Origin: Colias croceus
Lineage: Eukaryota; Arthropoda; Insecta; Lepidoptera; Pieridae
Direction of reading: 5' to 3'
Assembly: GCF_905220415.1 (NCBI RefSeq)
Contig: NC_059551.1
Coordinates: 4,474,001-4,538,000, forward strand
DNA length: 64,000 nucleotides
Position numbers and translations under genes: made by a program. The notes under the pieces were generated by a model, which had not been told where the DNA came from, did not search any database, and saw nothing but the letters and a program-made list of their open reading frames with translations. Within the stretch, counting starts at the first letter, position 1. Every line of letters begins with the position of its first letter. Positions 22,737 through 34,300 of the stretch are shown in pieces.

Positions 22737-23852
22737 GTTTTTTTTATTAGTATTTATATCTACTTCAATAATTGAATTATTGTTCACAGTTCTGGCTTTG
22801 GTACCCCTTTCAGATTCATTTTTATTTTTCTTGAACCAACACAACTCTTCTGGATGGTATCTTATTCCTTTGTCTAAAGATTCACACGTCTTACACGGCT
22901 TCTTCTCATTAATTTTATTTCTATGAAGAAAAGTAGCACTTCTTACCATAGGTGAGTTCTTCTTGTACATCATACCTTCATATTTTCTTAACTGGTTGAA
23001 CAAATCAGTAGTGTTGTTGAGTTCATCCCTGTTTAATTTGTTTAAGATAAACCCAGGTAAGCCTGTTGCAATAAGATCTATTATTGTTTTGGAGTCTACT
23101 GATTTGTTTATGTCTAGTATGAGTCGTTCTTTTTTTATTGCATAATCAATTAATAATCCTTCTTTATACTTGAATGAAAAAGCATATGAGACCATGTCCC
23201 ATCCTTGGTTTTTAAACGTTTCCAAAAAATTGTTTTTCCATTCCTTCCATTCAGAAGTTACTGTTAGTTTGATGGCCATCGAGCTATACCAATCCAAACA
23301 AGATTTTTCTAAAAACAATCTCAATATTTCAATTTTTGTTTCATCTTTTGTAATACTGAAGCGGTCACACTCTTTTTCAAAATTCTCTATCCATTGCAAT
23401 GCATTACAATTCTTACTTGTGAATTTTTCAATAATAAATTTCTCCGAGACATGTCTTAGGTTATGTTGATTTTCTTTATTCGTGGTAGTTTCAATTAATT
23501 TTTCTAATATATTTTGTAAATTACTATCTTTGTCTTTTGGTTGTATGATGCTAATTTCTTCCAAGTATTGATCCAAAAATTGCATATTACCTTCCTCATC
23601 TGTATATGTTTTCTTTTGATCTTCATTTAATTTTATCCAAATTTTTCGGCTTTGATGCCTCTTCTTTATGCTGTTTTTTATTTTCGAGAATGTACTCATT
23701 TTAACAATACATGTATGGTGAATGACCGGTTTCAGATCATCAGGTAAGACATAACATTTTCCTTCTTCTGTAGTAATCGAGGTTATGGCTAACACATTGG
23801 ATTTGCCATCATTTGAAGCTATCATCGTAAACTCAAACTGCAACCGGTCCAT
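22731..23852 (-). CDS. Gag-like capsid protein of a Ty3/Gypsy-type retroelement (intact, 373 aa)
   Basis: The frame opens with ATG at 23852 and is uninterrupted for 373 codons. Residues about 150-275 have the retrotransposon gag capsid pattern, with spaced Trp and aromatic residues (ALQWIENFEK, CLDWYSS, EWKEWKNNFLETF). A zinc-knuckle-like CX2CX9HX4C follows (C320, C323, H333, C338), then a Lys-rich tail. The protein would bind RNA and assemble into particles if like other Gags. It lies antisense in Pde11 intron 1. The stop is directly behind a run of eight A followed by C, and the protease frame continues at -1. Either it is a truncated LTR element or a host-retained gag; the intact frame without polymerase leaves both open. 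I saw no LTRs or primer binding site. Confidence 0.8.
   Translation of the reverse strand: MDRLQFEFTMIASNDGKSNVLAITSITTEEGKCYVLPDDLKPVIHHTCIVKMSTFSKIKNSIKKRHQSRKIWIKLNEDQKKTYTDEEGNMQFLDQYLEEISIIQPKDKDSNLQNILEKLIETTTNKENQHNLRHVSEKFIIEKFTSKNCNALQWIENFEKECDRFSITKDETKIEILRLFLEKSCLDWYSSMAIKLTVTSEWKEWKNNFLETFKNQGWDMVSYAFSFKYKEGLLIDYAIKKERLILDINKSVDSKTIIDLIATGLPGFILNKLNRDELNNTTDLFNQLRKYEGMMYKKNSPMVRSATFLHRNKINEKKPCKTCESLDKGIRYHPEELCWFKKNKNESERGTKARTVNNNSIIEVDINTNKKNE
22737..22743 (-). promoter_or_regulatory. A AAA AAC slippery heptamer for -1 ribosomal frameshifting (gag to pro)
   Basis: On the minus strand the gag codons AAA AAA AAC GAG TAA contain the canonical heptamer in the right register. A -1 slip there reads CGA GTA AGT into the protease frame and bypasses the gag stop two codons later. 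I did not establish a stimulatory structure downstream. Confidence 0.7.
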
Positions 23853-23926
23853 CTTCTTTTAGTTAACGAAAATGTCGTTTTATAAGATATATTATTGAGG
23901 ATTTTCAAGGAAACCAATTTGTTTCT

Positions 23927-24012
23927 CTGTAAATTCAAAGTTTTAATTTAATAGTTTTCACAACACATACAAATAGTTTGTTACTACAACAACTTAACAT
24001 ATGTAATCTCAC
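23927..24012 (-). other. candidate 86-bp 5'-UTR intron of the gag-protease unit
   Basis: On the minus strand the segment runs from a strong donor, ACAG|GTGAGA, to a pyrimidine-poor but plausible acceptor, TTTACAG|AGAAAC, 74 bases before the gag ATG. The size fits short insect introns. Both junctions carry the same 14 bases (CTTTGAATTTACAG), so a small tandem duplication is the alternative explanation. Upstream on that strand, 24120-24200 is locally GC-rich and could hold a promoter. Confidence 0.35.
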
Positions 24013-26863
24013 CTGTAAATTCAAAGAAACGACATTTAAAGTCCACATATAATAAATCCCCAATTATATCCCTTCTATCTTTCAGTTTTATTATAAATTG
24101 CGTTGCACACCAGCACACAATACTTTAATCCTTTCTCGCCATTTTTTCTTACCGCTACGTCAATCCGTGCCACAGATAACGTGAACGCACGAAGCGCGGC
24201 AAATTTGAATATTGATGAAATGGCATTTCATTACATACGAAGACCTTTTTTCTTCTAAAATTTTTATATAAAACGTAGTTAATATAAATTTAACATTTTT
24301 TACAGCGTAATTTATACATTACAAATTTTACCGAATTTAATATATGTGAAATAGACACTAAATACTATATTAATTTAATTCAGAATATTATACAGTTCTT
24401 AATTTGTTAAATGGGTTTCCATTTGAAATGTTCTGTTAAACATCACTAATAAATTTTGTAGGTAGGTACTATCTTAAAAATGGCTTTGTAAATTAAATTA
24501 AAGCTTTATTTTCGTAATAGTTACTTATTTCTAATTAATTGTTACATGTTTTACCATAGTAAGTATTCATTAAGGCTTCTGTTTGAGTGCATTTGTCTTT
24601 AGTCCATATTCTGTCGTATATATTTGCGTCTCCTATTTCGCTTCAAGATTTATTTCCGTCTGAAATAATAGTCTTTGCCCTTCTTCAAGGTTTTGTAGCT
24701 CATAAATTCCTTAAACGTCATGAAAAATTATTAAACAGACAGAGTAACTCTCGCATTTATGGTGTTCGTTTGAAAGATTATTGTAAACCTTTGATGTAAA
24801 TACATACATTTTTCTCTTAATCTACTACAATACTACTATTTATTGAAAAAGTTTAGGTACCATAATACTAATTCTGCATCTCATTAATAGCTTATTAATC
24901 AAAATAAATCTTGAGCTCGTCCTTATGAGCTTTTTTGTACATGTCAAGTAGATTTAAAACATAACAAATCAACGTAAGCAGGAACTGTTTATATACAAAT
25001 AAATTATATCCTGTTCATCACATATTAATAAATAGTACCTATAGTTTTTTACTAACATTTGCTTCGGATGGAAACAATTAGTGTGAATAACTCTGCATGA
25101 AATTGACTCTTAGCAACGCGAACACTTTGCTATAAACTTTTCTTGCATATTGAGTTAAATTGTCGCTAGTTAGCCTCCAACTTCGGTAATTTAATTTTGA
25201 AGCTTTGTTTCAACTTCCTAGACAGTATGCCTTTTAATTAATAGTTTCGTAAATAGTGTTCTCGCTTTTTGTGTTTGATTTTACGCGACTGTTAAAGTTT
25301 AAATTAAAATAATGAATCACTTCAGACTTGTTATTTGTCTTTATTGGTACTATGGATTATTTTCGCTCTTTTACACTTTCACATGCTGTATTAAAGACCA
25401 TCTCAGATATTTATTACTGTAAGAGAGCTCTCTTTACATTATCAGTATCAATAAAATCGATTCGCTAAAATGTTTGTACGCGCTTAGGTTGCGAATGGGT
25501 GCCCCAAATGTTAATTGTTTTCTTGTTGTGTTCGCTATTATCGATACAAAGTTAAAAAATATATTTATTTAATTCTAAGGCAGTACTCAATTAGCTGGCT
25601 TCTAGTAGTTTAATAACATTAAAATATCAAAGTCTAGCTCAGTTGGCAACCCGAGATGTACGCTATATTTGGAAATAATTTCTGTCTTCAATATTATATT
25701 ATCCGTCCTTTATTACGTACAATGGTTTTTACAATTTTCGATAAAATCCTGTAGGAAAACAAAGCGCAATTCACAATATTGTTTCGTTGTGTCAGACGGT
25801 TGTAGACAAAGAATGTAATAAGGAAGTTGTATGAATTAACTTTACAAGCGATCATTACGAGGCAATCTCATAGTGGGCAATAAATGGTACTGAATGAGTC
25901 GGTTTTACTTATAAAGTATTTCATAGGTTTTATTGTGTCGCTTGACGATACTTGCGAGTACAACATACGTGACAACACGACGTTTTTACTTTGTAGTATT
26001 TTTGTATTGTGATAAGTATTGCGCATAACGTCGTTTGTCTGATTATTCGGCGACTTTGTTGTTGTTGATCGAATGAGAGAATAAAACGACTATCCTGTAA
26101 TGGTAAATAGATGTTGACACTTTTTAAATGGCGCAGGAGAAGGAAAACTGTTTCGTTACCACTTAAAGCTGTAATAGATGCAAATAAGAATTCGTATAAA
26201 TGAGTGGAAATAATATAATGACCAAAAACACTTTATTTGTTTAATTTAGATCTAAGTCCGTATGAATTATGCATCACATTATAAAAAATTATAATAGACA
26301 GAGTTGTGGAAAAATTCAAATTTTTTCAGTGGAAAATTCCCTCGCATAGAAGGCTGGATGCAGGTTGTTTGCGATTGCTACGAATAATTAAATCAGACTT
26401 CGTATATCTACTTGTTTTTAAAATGTTTACGAAAGTCTATTACTTTAATATTTTACGCGGACACTACAGATACATTTTGTATATAATTTCTTTTTGGCAA
26501 TAAATTTATTTTCTTTCTTTCTTTCAAATGTAGATTGTAGGTGCTTAAAGCACACAGTTACAAAATCTTAATATCATCTGTGATTGATTCTGAAATGTTA
26601 GCTTTGCACCTACAGCTTTCCTTGCATACGTTTCTATCGCATGATAGCCGTACATATTTTCTTTTTTCATGCCCTCATTTAACTTATATTTAGTTATTTT
26701 TGACAAAAAAATATTAGATCTCTGTTACCAGCTGCATCAAATTTTCAACGTGTATCGTGTAGAGTTACGTTCAAAGTACTAATTTGTACTCATTATGTAT
26801 TCTTCAGCTACTACATATCCTACGTATTCTTTGATCTATTTAAACATATTATTTTTCCAACAG

Positions 26864-26980
26864 GAAAGCGCCAAGGCAAGTGGTTGATGCGTGGCTGGTG
26901 TCGCACGCGACACCGCCGAGCGCGGAGTTGGCATCACCGTCCAGGGCAGGCTCTGGCTCTGGGGCCACTACACCAGTCAG
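26864..26980 (+). CDS. Pde11: Pde11 exon 2: N-terminal helix and Ser/Pro linker
   Basis: The acceptor is TTTTTCCAACAG ending at 26863, and the donor is CAG|GTAATG at 26981. The first base completes the Arg codon of the preceding exon; 38 codons follow and two bases of a further Arg codon remain. It reads KAPRQVVDAWLVSHATPPSAE and then a Ser/Gly/Thr/Pro-rich stretch ending in ATTPVR. The KAxRxxVxxWL segment matches the second half of the PDE5/11 N-terminal module, and the linker is probably flexible. The exon is GC-rich and stands out from its introns. Confidence 0.92.
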
Positions 26981-26999
26981 GTAATGTTCTAATAGTTTA

Positions 27000-27230
27000 T
27001 CCTACTTTAATATTATAAATGCGAAAGTTTGTGAGGATGGATGTGTGTGTGTGTTTGTTACTCTTTCACGCAAATACTACTGAACCGATTATAATTAAAT
27101 TTAGCACACATAATTATATAACCCTATATATGTTTGTTTACTAAATTGGATTAACACATAAGATTATTTCTCAGAAAATTATTTCTGTGTTAGATTGCGC
27201 ATTTATCTAGGAAGACCCCATAGGAAGATG
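27000..27230 (+). mobile_element. Helitron-like repeat, 3' part lost
   Basis: Begins TC at 27000, then ATTATAAATGCGAAAGTTTG, a (TG)n run and ACTGAACCGATTATAATT as in the copy at 19034. The GC-rich end is not present, so the 3' boundary is uncertain. Confidence 0.5.
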
Positions 27231-29778
27231 ATTGTCACGCTAATGTCCATAGGAGCTTAGCAATACGTCTAAAGCCGGTGCACAGGTAGTAAAAATAAAA
27301 AGATTGGTTGGCTTTGAGAACGATTGTATCAGTAATCAAATGCACAACGCAGATCGACTTTATTCGTCAAAGGATTACATAAACAGAATTGTCCATAGAT
27401 ATCCAGGCTTCCAAGTTAATAGGTTTATCTCCGGCTTTGTTCCGGGAGATACGTTTATTTCATCCCTGAGATATAAAATCCTTAAAATAATACCATAAGT
27501 GTTATTGAAACCGTTAAAAGAAGTTGTTTGACATTTGTTCAAACAGCGTGTTTCTTGTACCCGGCTTTCAAAAAGCAATCTAAATCCAGCCTAAAGCAGT
27601 TTGTAATGGGACTTCGTGTAATCACAACGTTTATTTACTCATAAAACAGATCCGGTCTACACTTTGTTGGCAATTTAGTACTTGCTCAAATAATAACCAT
27701 TGTCAGTCGCACGATTTTTATTTGCTCATGATAACGGATATTATGTGATGTGTAAATTTAAACAAGATTATATTATAATAAGAAGTAATAAATTACAAAC
27801 GCTACTTTCTGATGCGATGACACCTATATAATAATGTTAATGTTATAAAACGCTTCTTAAATGCAATATGAATAGTATTTTCTTGCGGTTGTGTGATTTA
27901 TAGCGTTCACATGGTAATAATATGTACTTATAATTAATAAATCATGCTTTAAATCTATTCAAAAGTCTAATATTTATAAACGAATGTTCCATTGCTTCTC
28001 ATTGATTGTTACAATATATTATCAAATATTAAAGGAATATTTTATATTCACATATTGTGTTTGTAGGTAATCTTGCCAATACAATTTTTATGCCAGTACG
28101 TTTTGCCACTTCCCAAAAGAATTAAGAAATGCGGCAATGAAATATTTACATCCATGTTTCATACTCAAACTGATCACTGTACGATGTTGACGCATCGTAT
28201 ATTCATTTAGATGTCTAAAAATTATATTTATTAAAAGCTTGCATAGAAGAAATTATATATTTTGTACACCGTAAATATAATGATGCAATCATGTTGTAAC
28301 AATTTCATTAATGCTGTCTAGTACAACAAACACACATTGATAAATGCTACCGAATTAAATTGAATGGTTCATAATTTATGTCACTTTATTATCATCAAGG
28401 GGGAACTCGGTAACATTATACTAGTAATTAACTATTAAACATCAATCTATTTTATTTATTAATGGACTTTAGACTGATGTTCAAGTTTTGGTAATTGAAA
28501 TGAAAATCTATTGAATAGTTAGTAGTTTTGTTATTCGATACAAAAATATGTTGTGATTTTAAGAATACACTCTTTTGTGTGATATAAAACGTATATATGT
28601 ATAACGTAAAGACTGTATAATTTAGTAGTGATAACAATACGAACTTATAAAACATATATTATGCCTAAATGAAGTACGACATGACCTTTTAAATGTTAAA
28701 TCTGTTACACCCTTGACGCATAATTTTCGCATATTTTTATGGACGAAATTCTGTTTCAGACTTGGCCAGGCGCCATTGATAGTCTGTTAGCATTGTAACG
28801 ATGCTGTAATCGACATGGCCTATCGAATAGGATCATTCGATGATAGGATGTGTTAAAATCGATTTTATATCGGTCATTATTGGAACCAGAAAAAAGAATT
28901 TAGGCTCTTACCGCTGACTTTTTAGCTTTTTTGAGAAGTTTTTTTAAAAAGCATATGGAAGTCAAAACTAGGTACTTATAAAATGCTGTATGCGTTTAAC
29001 GAAATTATTGAAGGTTTAAATATAAATAGGTACTACTCAAATATTTATAAAAAAAAATCAATTCCTAAAATTGTATCAAGAATATACGGTTATATTTTCT
29101 TTATTAGAAAATTAGACAGGTTTTTTTATTATTTATAGCATAGCATAAGTATCATATTTTAGTATTGTTCCATAAAATTTTGGAATTTTAATGTTACATA
29201 ATTTGGATTTTCCCAGCGGTATTTGATTGCAATCGATGATAGACCTAGCATGTTTTTTAATATTTTAAATAAATGCCTTTTGCCCGATTGCGACAGAACG
29301 AGGGTTATGTTTTACGAGTTTACGTTCGTATGTAGGTTTGTTTATTTCTTTGGCACGACCTAGAGCTTAGGTATACGGCTCGTCGGATTTTAGTGTGAGT
29401 GGTGTCGTATATATTCGTCTTAGTCGTGAGAGTGACACTGAGTAGTTGGATTTTTTATGATAATAATTTTTGTTTTAAATGTAGAAAATAAAACATTTGG
29501 GTGTCAATACCTATGTAATACCGTGTTTACCTGCCAAAATTGAAACTTCATCAATCTTACGGCACTAGAGGTTTCACTAGGATTCCCCTGTGACAAAAGA
29601 ATAAATTGTGTTTGCTGTTGAAAGAGGTTTTACTTTACCGGCGCTTAGACTTCGTACGAAATATGGAGAGGTGTCGTAAGAAACATCATTTATGATTTGA
29701 ATTTTAAGGGTCTTTTCTGGTACCTATGATAAGTTTGTCAGTTTGCTGTTTAATAAATAGACTACCTCCTTAGGTATA

Positions 29779-29966
29779 TCACTACATAGTATAAAACAAA
29801 GTCGCTTTCTCTGTCCCTATGTCCCTTTGTATGCTTAAATCTTTAAAACTACGCAACGAATTTTGATGCGGTTTTTTTAATAGATAGAGTGATTCAAGAG
29901 GAAGGTTTTAGTATATAATTTATTAGGTTTTAGACAAAGCGGGCGAAACCGCGGGCGGTAAGCTAG
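29779..29966 (+). mobile_element. Helitron-like short repeat
   Basis: TC start after A, CTAG end before T, with GCGGGCGAAACCGCGGGCGG ahead of the end. Lies in Pde11 intron 2. Confidence 0.55.
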
Positions 29967-30918
29967 TACCTCTATAAATTGAAGGACAAATTCCTTAAAA
30001 AATAATATACTAGGTACTAGCTACACGTTCATTAAAATTTTTGGACAAATTTAATTGTAAGTACCGTAAAACAATTTTTCAATTGTACGTTTTTACTACC
30101 TAGTAGAATAAAACTTTTTATCCTTATAAAAGGCTTCTAAAGATGATTCCTTTTGTGATTGAGACACTTAGGCGTCAGTAGGATTTCAATGGAAGTAATA
30201 AATCTATAATAAAAACACCTGAAGTCTGAATCTGGATGAAAAATGTTCTAACAACTTTTATTCTAACTAGATCTCAATCTCAAGATTTGCTTAAAGAAAT
30301 GTATTTCCACTTTTTCCGAACGTTTTTAGAATCGTATTTTTAAATGTTTTCGTGGAAAAAGCCTATAGATCTTAATTGAATGATTTGTGAACACTTGGAT
30401 TGAGTATTTAGTGAAAATATTTAAAAATGTAAAATAAGTAAATGTATATCTTTATTTAATAAAAAAAAATATATTATAGTATTTTAAATGTGTGAGAATT
30501 GAACCATGAATGTTAGAAATGGAAATTCTGAGTCATACTTTCAAGTTTGTGAACTTGTTTAATATTGGATGGTTATCGCTCATTATAATTATTGTCAGTA
30601 GGTGTGTATCTCTAAGTCATTAAAATACCTAGCCATAGGACAGTAAGTTCTGAGTTCTAACCGTTATGTAACACCTACAGACTGTCGAGCAGTTTTTCCA
30701 ATGTTTTTAATAAATTATACCTACTTATATTTCAACAACTAGAAAGAAAGACAGAAAAACGTTAAAGCCAACACAAATAAAATAAAATAAAAACACTTAT
30801 AGAAGTATGTAAATAACGTGCTTAAACGTATTTTTGAATTCAAGAAATTCATATAGATACAATATCTCTTTATGCCCATTCATCTTCTCTTGGGAACGCG
30901 TTTGATGTCAAAGATATT

Positions 30919-31115
30919 TATAATTTCACATTCCCACTTTTTAACTTTTATTTCAATGCCTGCAATAGAACAACATGAACAATAGGAAATTCGATCACCC
31001 CGTCCTACCTACGACTAATCCATCATTTTAGTGATTGTAATAGTGATCTTTTGTGAAGTATAGTAGGTGTGTTTAGACACAAACGTAACGTAAAAAGTAG
31101 GAATGTGAAATTATA
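30919..31115. repeat. inverted repeat next to Pde11 exon 3
   Basis: Twenty-five-base arms (30919-30943 and 31091-31115) match in inverted orientation with one mismatch; the core is ATTTCACATTCC. The right arm ends 59 bases before the exon 3 acceptor junction. It is probably a small MITE; the duplication could not be fixed. Confidence 0.6.
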
Positions 31116-31174
31116 CTTTAACTTATTCATATACTTTAACAATTCCAAAATTAATCGTACCAATGCGTCCACAG

Positions 31175-31349
31175 AAAGATCTCAGCGCACGAGTTCGAGC
31201 GGGGTGGTCTTCTGAAGCCGCTGGTGACGACCGTGGACGGCACGCCCACGTTCCTCGGCGACCAGCCGCACGCGACCCCCTCGCGCCCGCAGCGCCGGTC
31301 GCGGCACGAGCTCAAGCAACTGGACGAGAAGGAGCTGATATTCGAACTG
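31175..31349 (+). CDS. Pde11: Pde11 exon 3: conserved RKISAHEFE linker up to GAF-A
   Basis: The acceptor is GTCCACAG ending at 31174 and the donor is CTG|GTATGT at 31350. The first base completes an Arg codon, 58 full codons follow, and the exon ends in phase 0 (residues 87-144). It reads RKISAHEFERGGLLKPLV, a GTPTFL motif, an Arg/Pro-rich stretch and then DEKELIFEL, which runs into the GAF-A start. The same order of motifs is found in fly Pde11 and, more loosely, human PDE5A. The ACAG acceptor was chosen over the later CTCAG (31185) because it keeps frame and the conserved RKIS residues; use of the later one would remove them. Confidence 0.93.
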
Positions 31350-34300
31350 GTATGTTTTATTTATTTATTAAGGCTCACTAGCATTACAACATTACATTAT
31401 GAATTACACACAATCAGTAAAAAATGAGCAATGCAGGCCGTATAAAAATTCTATTTTTTGGTTGTTTTTCTATAATAGGATATTGTTAAACGGTCTACAC
31501 GAGATGTGTTTGCAACTAGATGTTAATTATGTTGATTAAGTACGTTTATTTTACTTTGATAAAAGAGCAATAATGTTGACTTTATTTATTTGAGTGCGCG
31601 TAGGTACATAGGTACAAGTTTCAATGGCTACATAATTAATATCGATGTATTCCGGGGTAGGTAGGTTGAAGATGCACTTTTAACTCTGGTTTAGAAGTAT
31701 GGAAATTGAAAGGAAAATAGATTTGAGTAGATGTGCAAAGTGATTATTTAAACATGCAAAACCGATAAAACGATCTAACTTGAATATTAAACAATATTTA
31801 TATAACATGGAAAATTACAGGGAAGTCGATTAAAGTTTACTATTCCGATAGTTAAAATGTAATTATCGTGGTCTCTACAAATAGTTGCCCTTTGTACAGC
31901 TTTTAAATGTTATTTGTTTTAAGCAAATTGACTATCGTTTATTCGGCAAAGTCAAACGATCTTCAGCCCATTGAAGTAGACACTAAAGCTAATTATTAAG
32001 TTATTTATCAAATATTTGTGTAGTTTCCTTTGATATCAGAGAGCCTTTTAATAAATTTACTTTATATTTTATGGATAATATTATGTATCAAAGCTTTTAG
32101 TGTCTACCTTTTAGAATTTATTCAATTGAAACGTAAAATATATTACATTTTATTAATATACGTATATTTTTGCTCCATAAAAAGCAACAATTATAAACAA
32201 AGTAATCTCAATTGAGCTCACAAAAGTAGACTTAATTGTGTTGTGCTAAATTAATGTATATTTCACGGCAATAAACATTTTCGGAACGGTTAATTAAAAA
32301 CACATATAATAAATTTATCATTCTGTTAATGTAGGTGTAATCCTCTTTGATAAAGAACTTATTTATTGTTCCGCCCCTAAAATAGTTTAACACTCTTATG
32401 GTGTAGTTTCTATACAGTATGAAGGACTTGATTAATTAGTTCTAGTAGGTAATATTATAATGAATAATCGCGTTATTTTTTTTATTTCTAAAGAACTTGA
32501 TAATTCGAATGATACAACATATTCTAAATCTCGACCAAAAACTATTGTACAACAATCACCCCTAAGATTACGGTCAGCGTTGGCGCCGTCCGAACCGTGA
32601 GTTCACATTTTACGAGCATAATAAACATAAACACTACGATTATGATAACACATACAACGTAACGCGATATGTCTACAATCTACATGTGTACCAATTTAGG
32701 CCTCTGAACCGGGAGGTCATTGATAATGGGGGTCCCCGCTTGATAATAATTATAATATGTAAACACACGCGGCGTCCGTCCGTAGCGATGTAACGTTTGC
32801 AAGCCGTGCCCTATCTATATCTGTGGTACTAACACCTATCTATTGGGTTAATCCCCTGTGCGAATTTCGCAGACTGGACTTTACGCAATACTGATTTAAG
32901 AGATGTATTCACAATTAAGATGAAACTGATTACAAGATTATTATTTAAATAAACAATGATGCTTGCGCGTGAAGCAATATGTTTAATTCATAGGTTAAAA
33001 AGCGCAAATTCTCGAATTTGTATGTACCTACCTATATATTTTTATAGCTTTCATATTCGCTTTTAAACAAATGCGATGCTTAAAAAACGGGTTAACGAGC
33101 GCGCCTCAAACAAGCCGTTAAATATATTTTGGATATATGTATGATGTTTTGTGTCTTTATATACATTTTATATATTTTTATGTTATTGAGTAAGCGGTTT
33201 GCGGGAGGCGTCGAGAATATTGAAAGCGAGACACTTCATCCCTCAGGGTTGTATAATTTCACGCGAAAATTCAACTCACGCAATTACAAACTTTTCACGT
33301 TTATTCATTACTTTTAAATAAAATTAACTTTTCATATAAATTTGTAGATTTGTAAATTAATTACTATTAGCTATTTTATCTCCTGAAAATCATCATTTAG
33401 TTTCAAGTTGTTTTAAATTATTCTACACTATGTTCAATACGCAATGCTAATGATAATTAACACAAGCATATAGGAACATTAATTTTGTGACCAAAGCTGC
33501 TTATGTTAAGGCAATCGCACTGAAAATTATAATTTGGATTACAATGAGTAAACATGTAAATTACTCATATGATTATTGGTCATACTGCCTGCCTACAAAA
33601 TCTAATAAACATAGGCGAGTGGTGACAATATCGCTATATCGTTAAATAAACTTATTTTATCAACTACATAAGAAAACTACATATTAACTTCAGACACAAA
33701 TGTAGCAAATAAACAGAATTTACTACCGTTGTACTATGCTTTATTAATAACATTTCCTTGCACACGCGAGAGTAGCGACAGCTTGCGTCTATGTAATGAA
33801 AGTAGGCTTCACAGCCCGTTATAAGGTTTCAATATTCGACACGCCCACACAAATTTGGTTTTGAATGTGGCCATTATGCATTAATTTGTAACTATACGTC
33901 ATGTAAATTATGGCTGTTAATATTAATCGCTCGTTTATTGCATTTTCAAAGAGTTATTCGGCTTATTATTCGTATATTGTTTAAATGGCGCTGATAAATT
34001 TGTATGTAATTAAGGTTATGAAGTTGTCGTTCAATGTGGTAATGTGTGAGTTATTTTATATTATTAGGAATTGAAAGTTATATTTCATATAGTTACAAGT
34101 AGATTGTTAGCTCGAAAGTTGATAAAAAATAAATTAATGTTTGAACTGTTCAAATATTAACGAATTGAATATAATGCAATACATGTGCTTTATAACTGTT
34201 TATTCGACTATGTAAATTAAAAATATTTATTACGATTAATAAAAAGTAATCCGCATTATAATGACGTTCATAAATCATGACAAATGGCACACAATACACA

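Larger units (their letters stand above)
21396..26863 (+). other. Pde11: Pde11 intron 1 (5468 bp)
   Basis: The intron runs from GTTTGT to CCAACAG. Its notable content is an antisense gag-protease unit at 22399-24013, described separately. The rest (21490-22390 and 24240-26860) is AT-rich with only short chance reading frames; I see no further exon, RNA gene or full-length mobile element there. Confidence 0.85.
26981..31174 (+). other. Pde11: Pde11 intron 2 (4194 bp)
   Basis: GTAATG to CCACAG. It holds a partial Helitron-like repeat just after the donor (27000-about 27230), a complete one at 29779-29966, and an inverted repeat at 30919-31115 beside the next exon. From about 27240 to 29770 and from 29970 to 30915 I see only AT-rich unique-looking sequence. 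Confidence 0.85.

Noticed and set aside
23170..23469. 99-codon plus-strand frame within the gag region
   Set aside because: Antisense shadow of the gag frame on the minus strand.
31163..31381. 72-codon frame over Pde11 exon 3
   Set aside because: Out-of-frame reading of exon 3, whose true frame is fixed by both neighbours.
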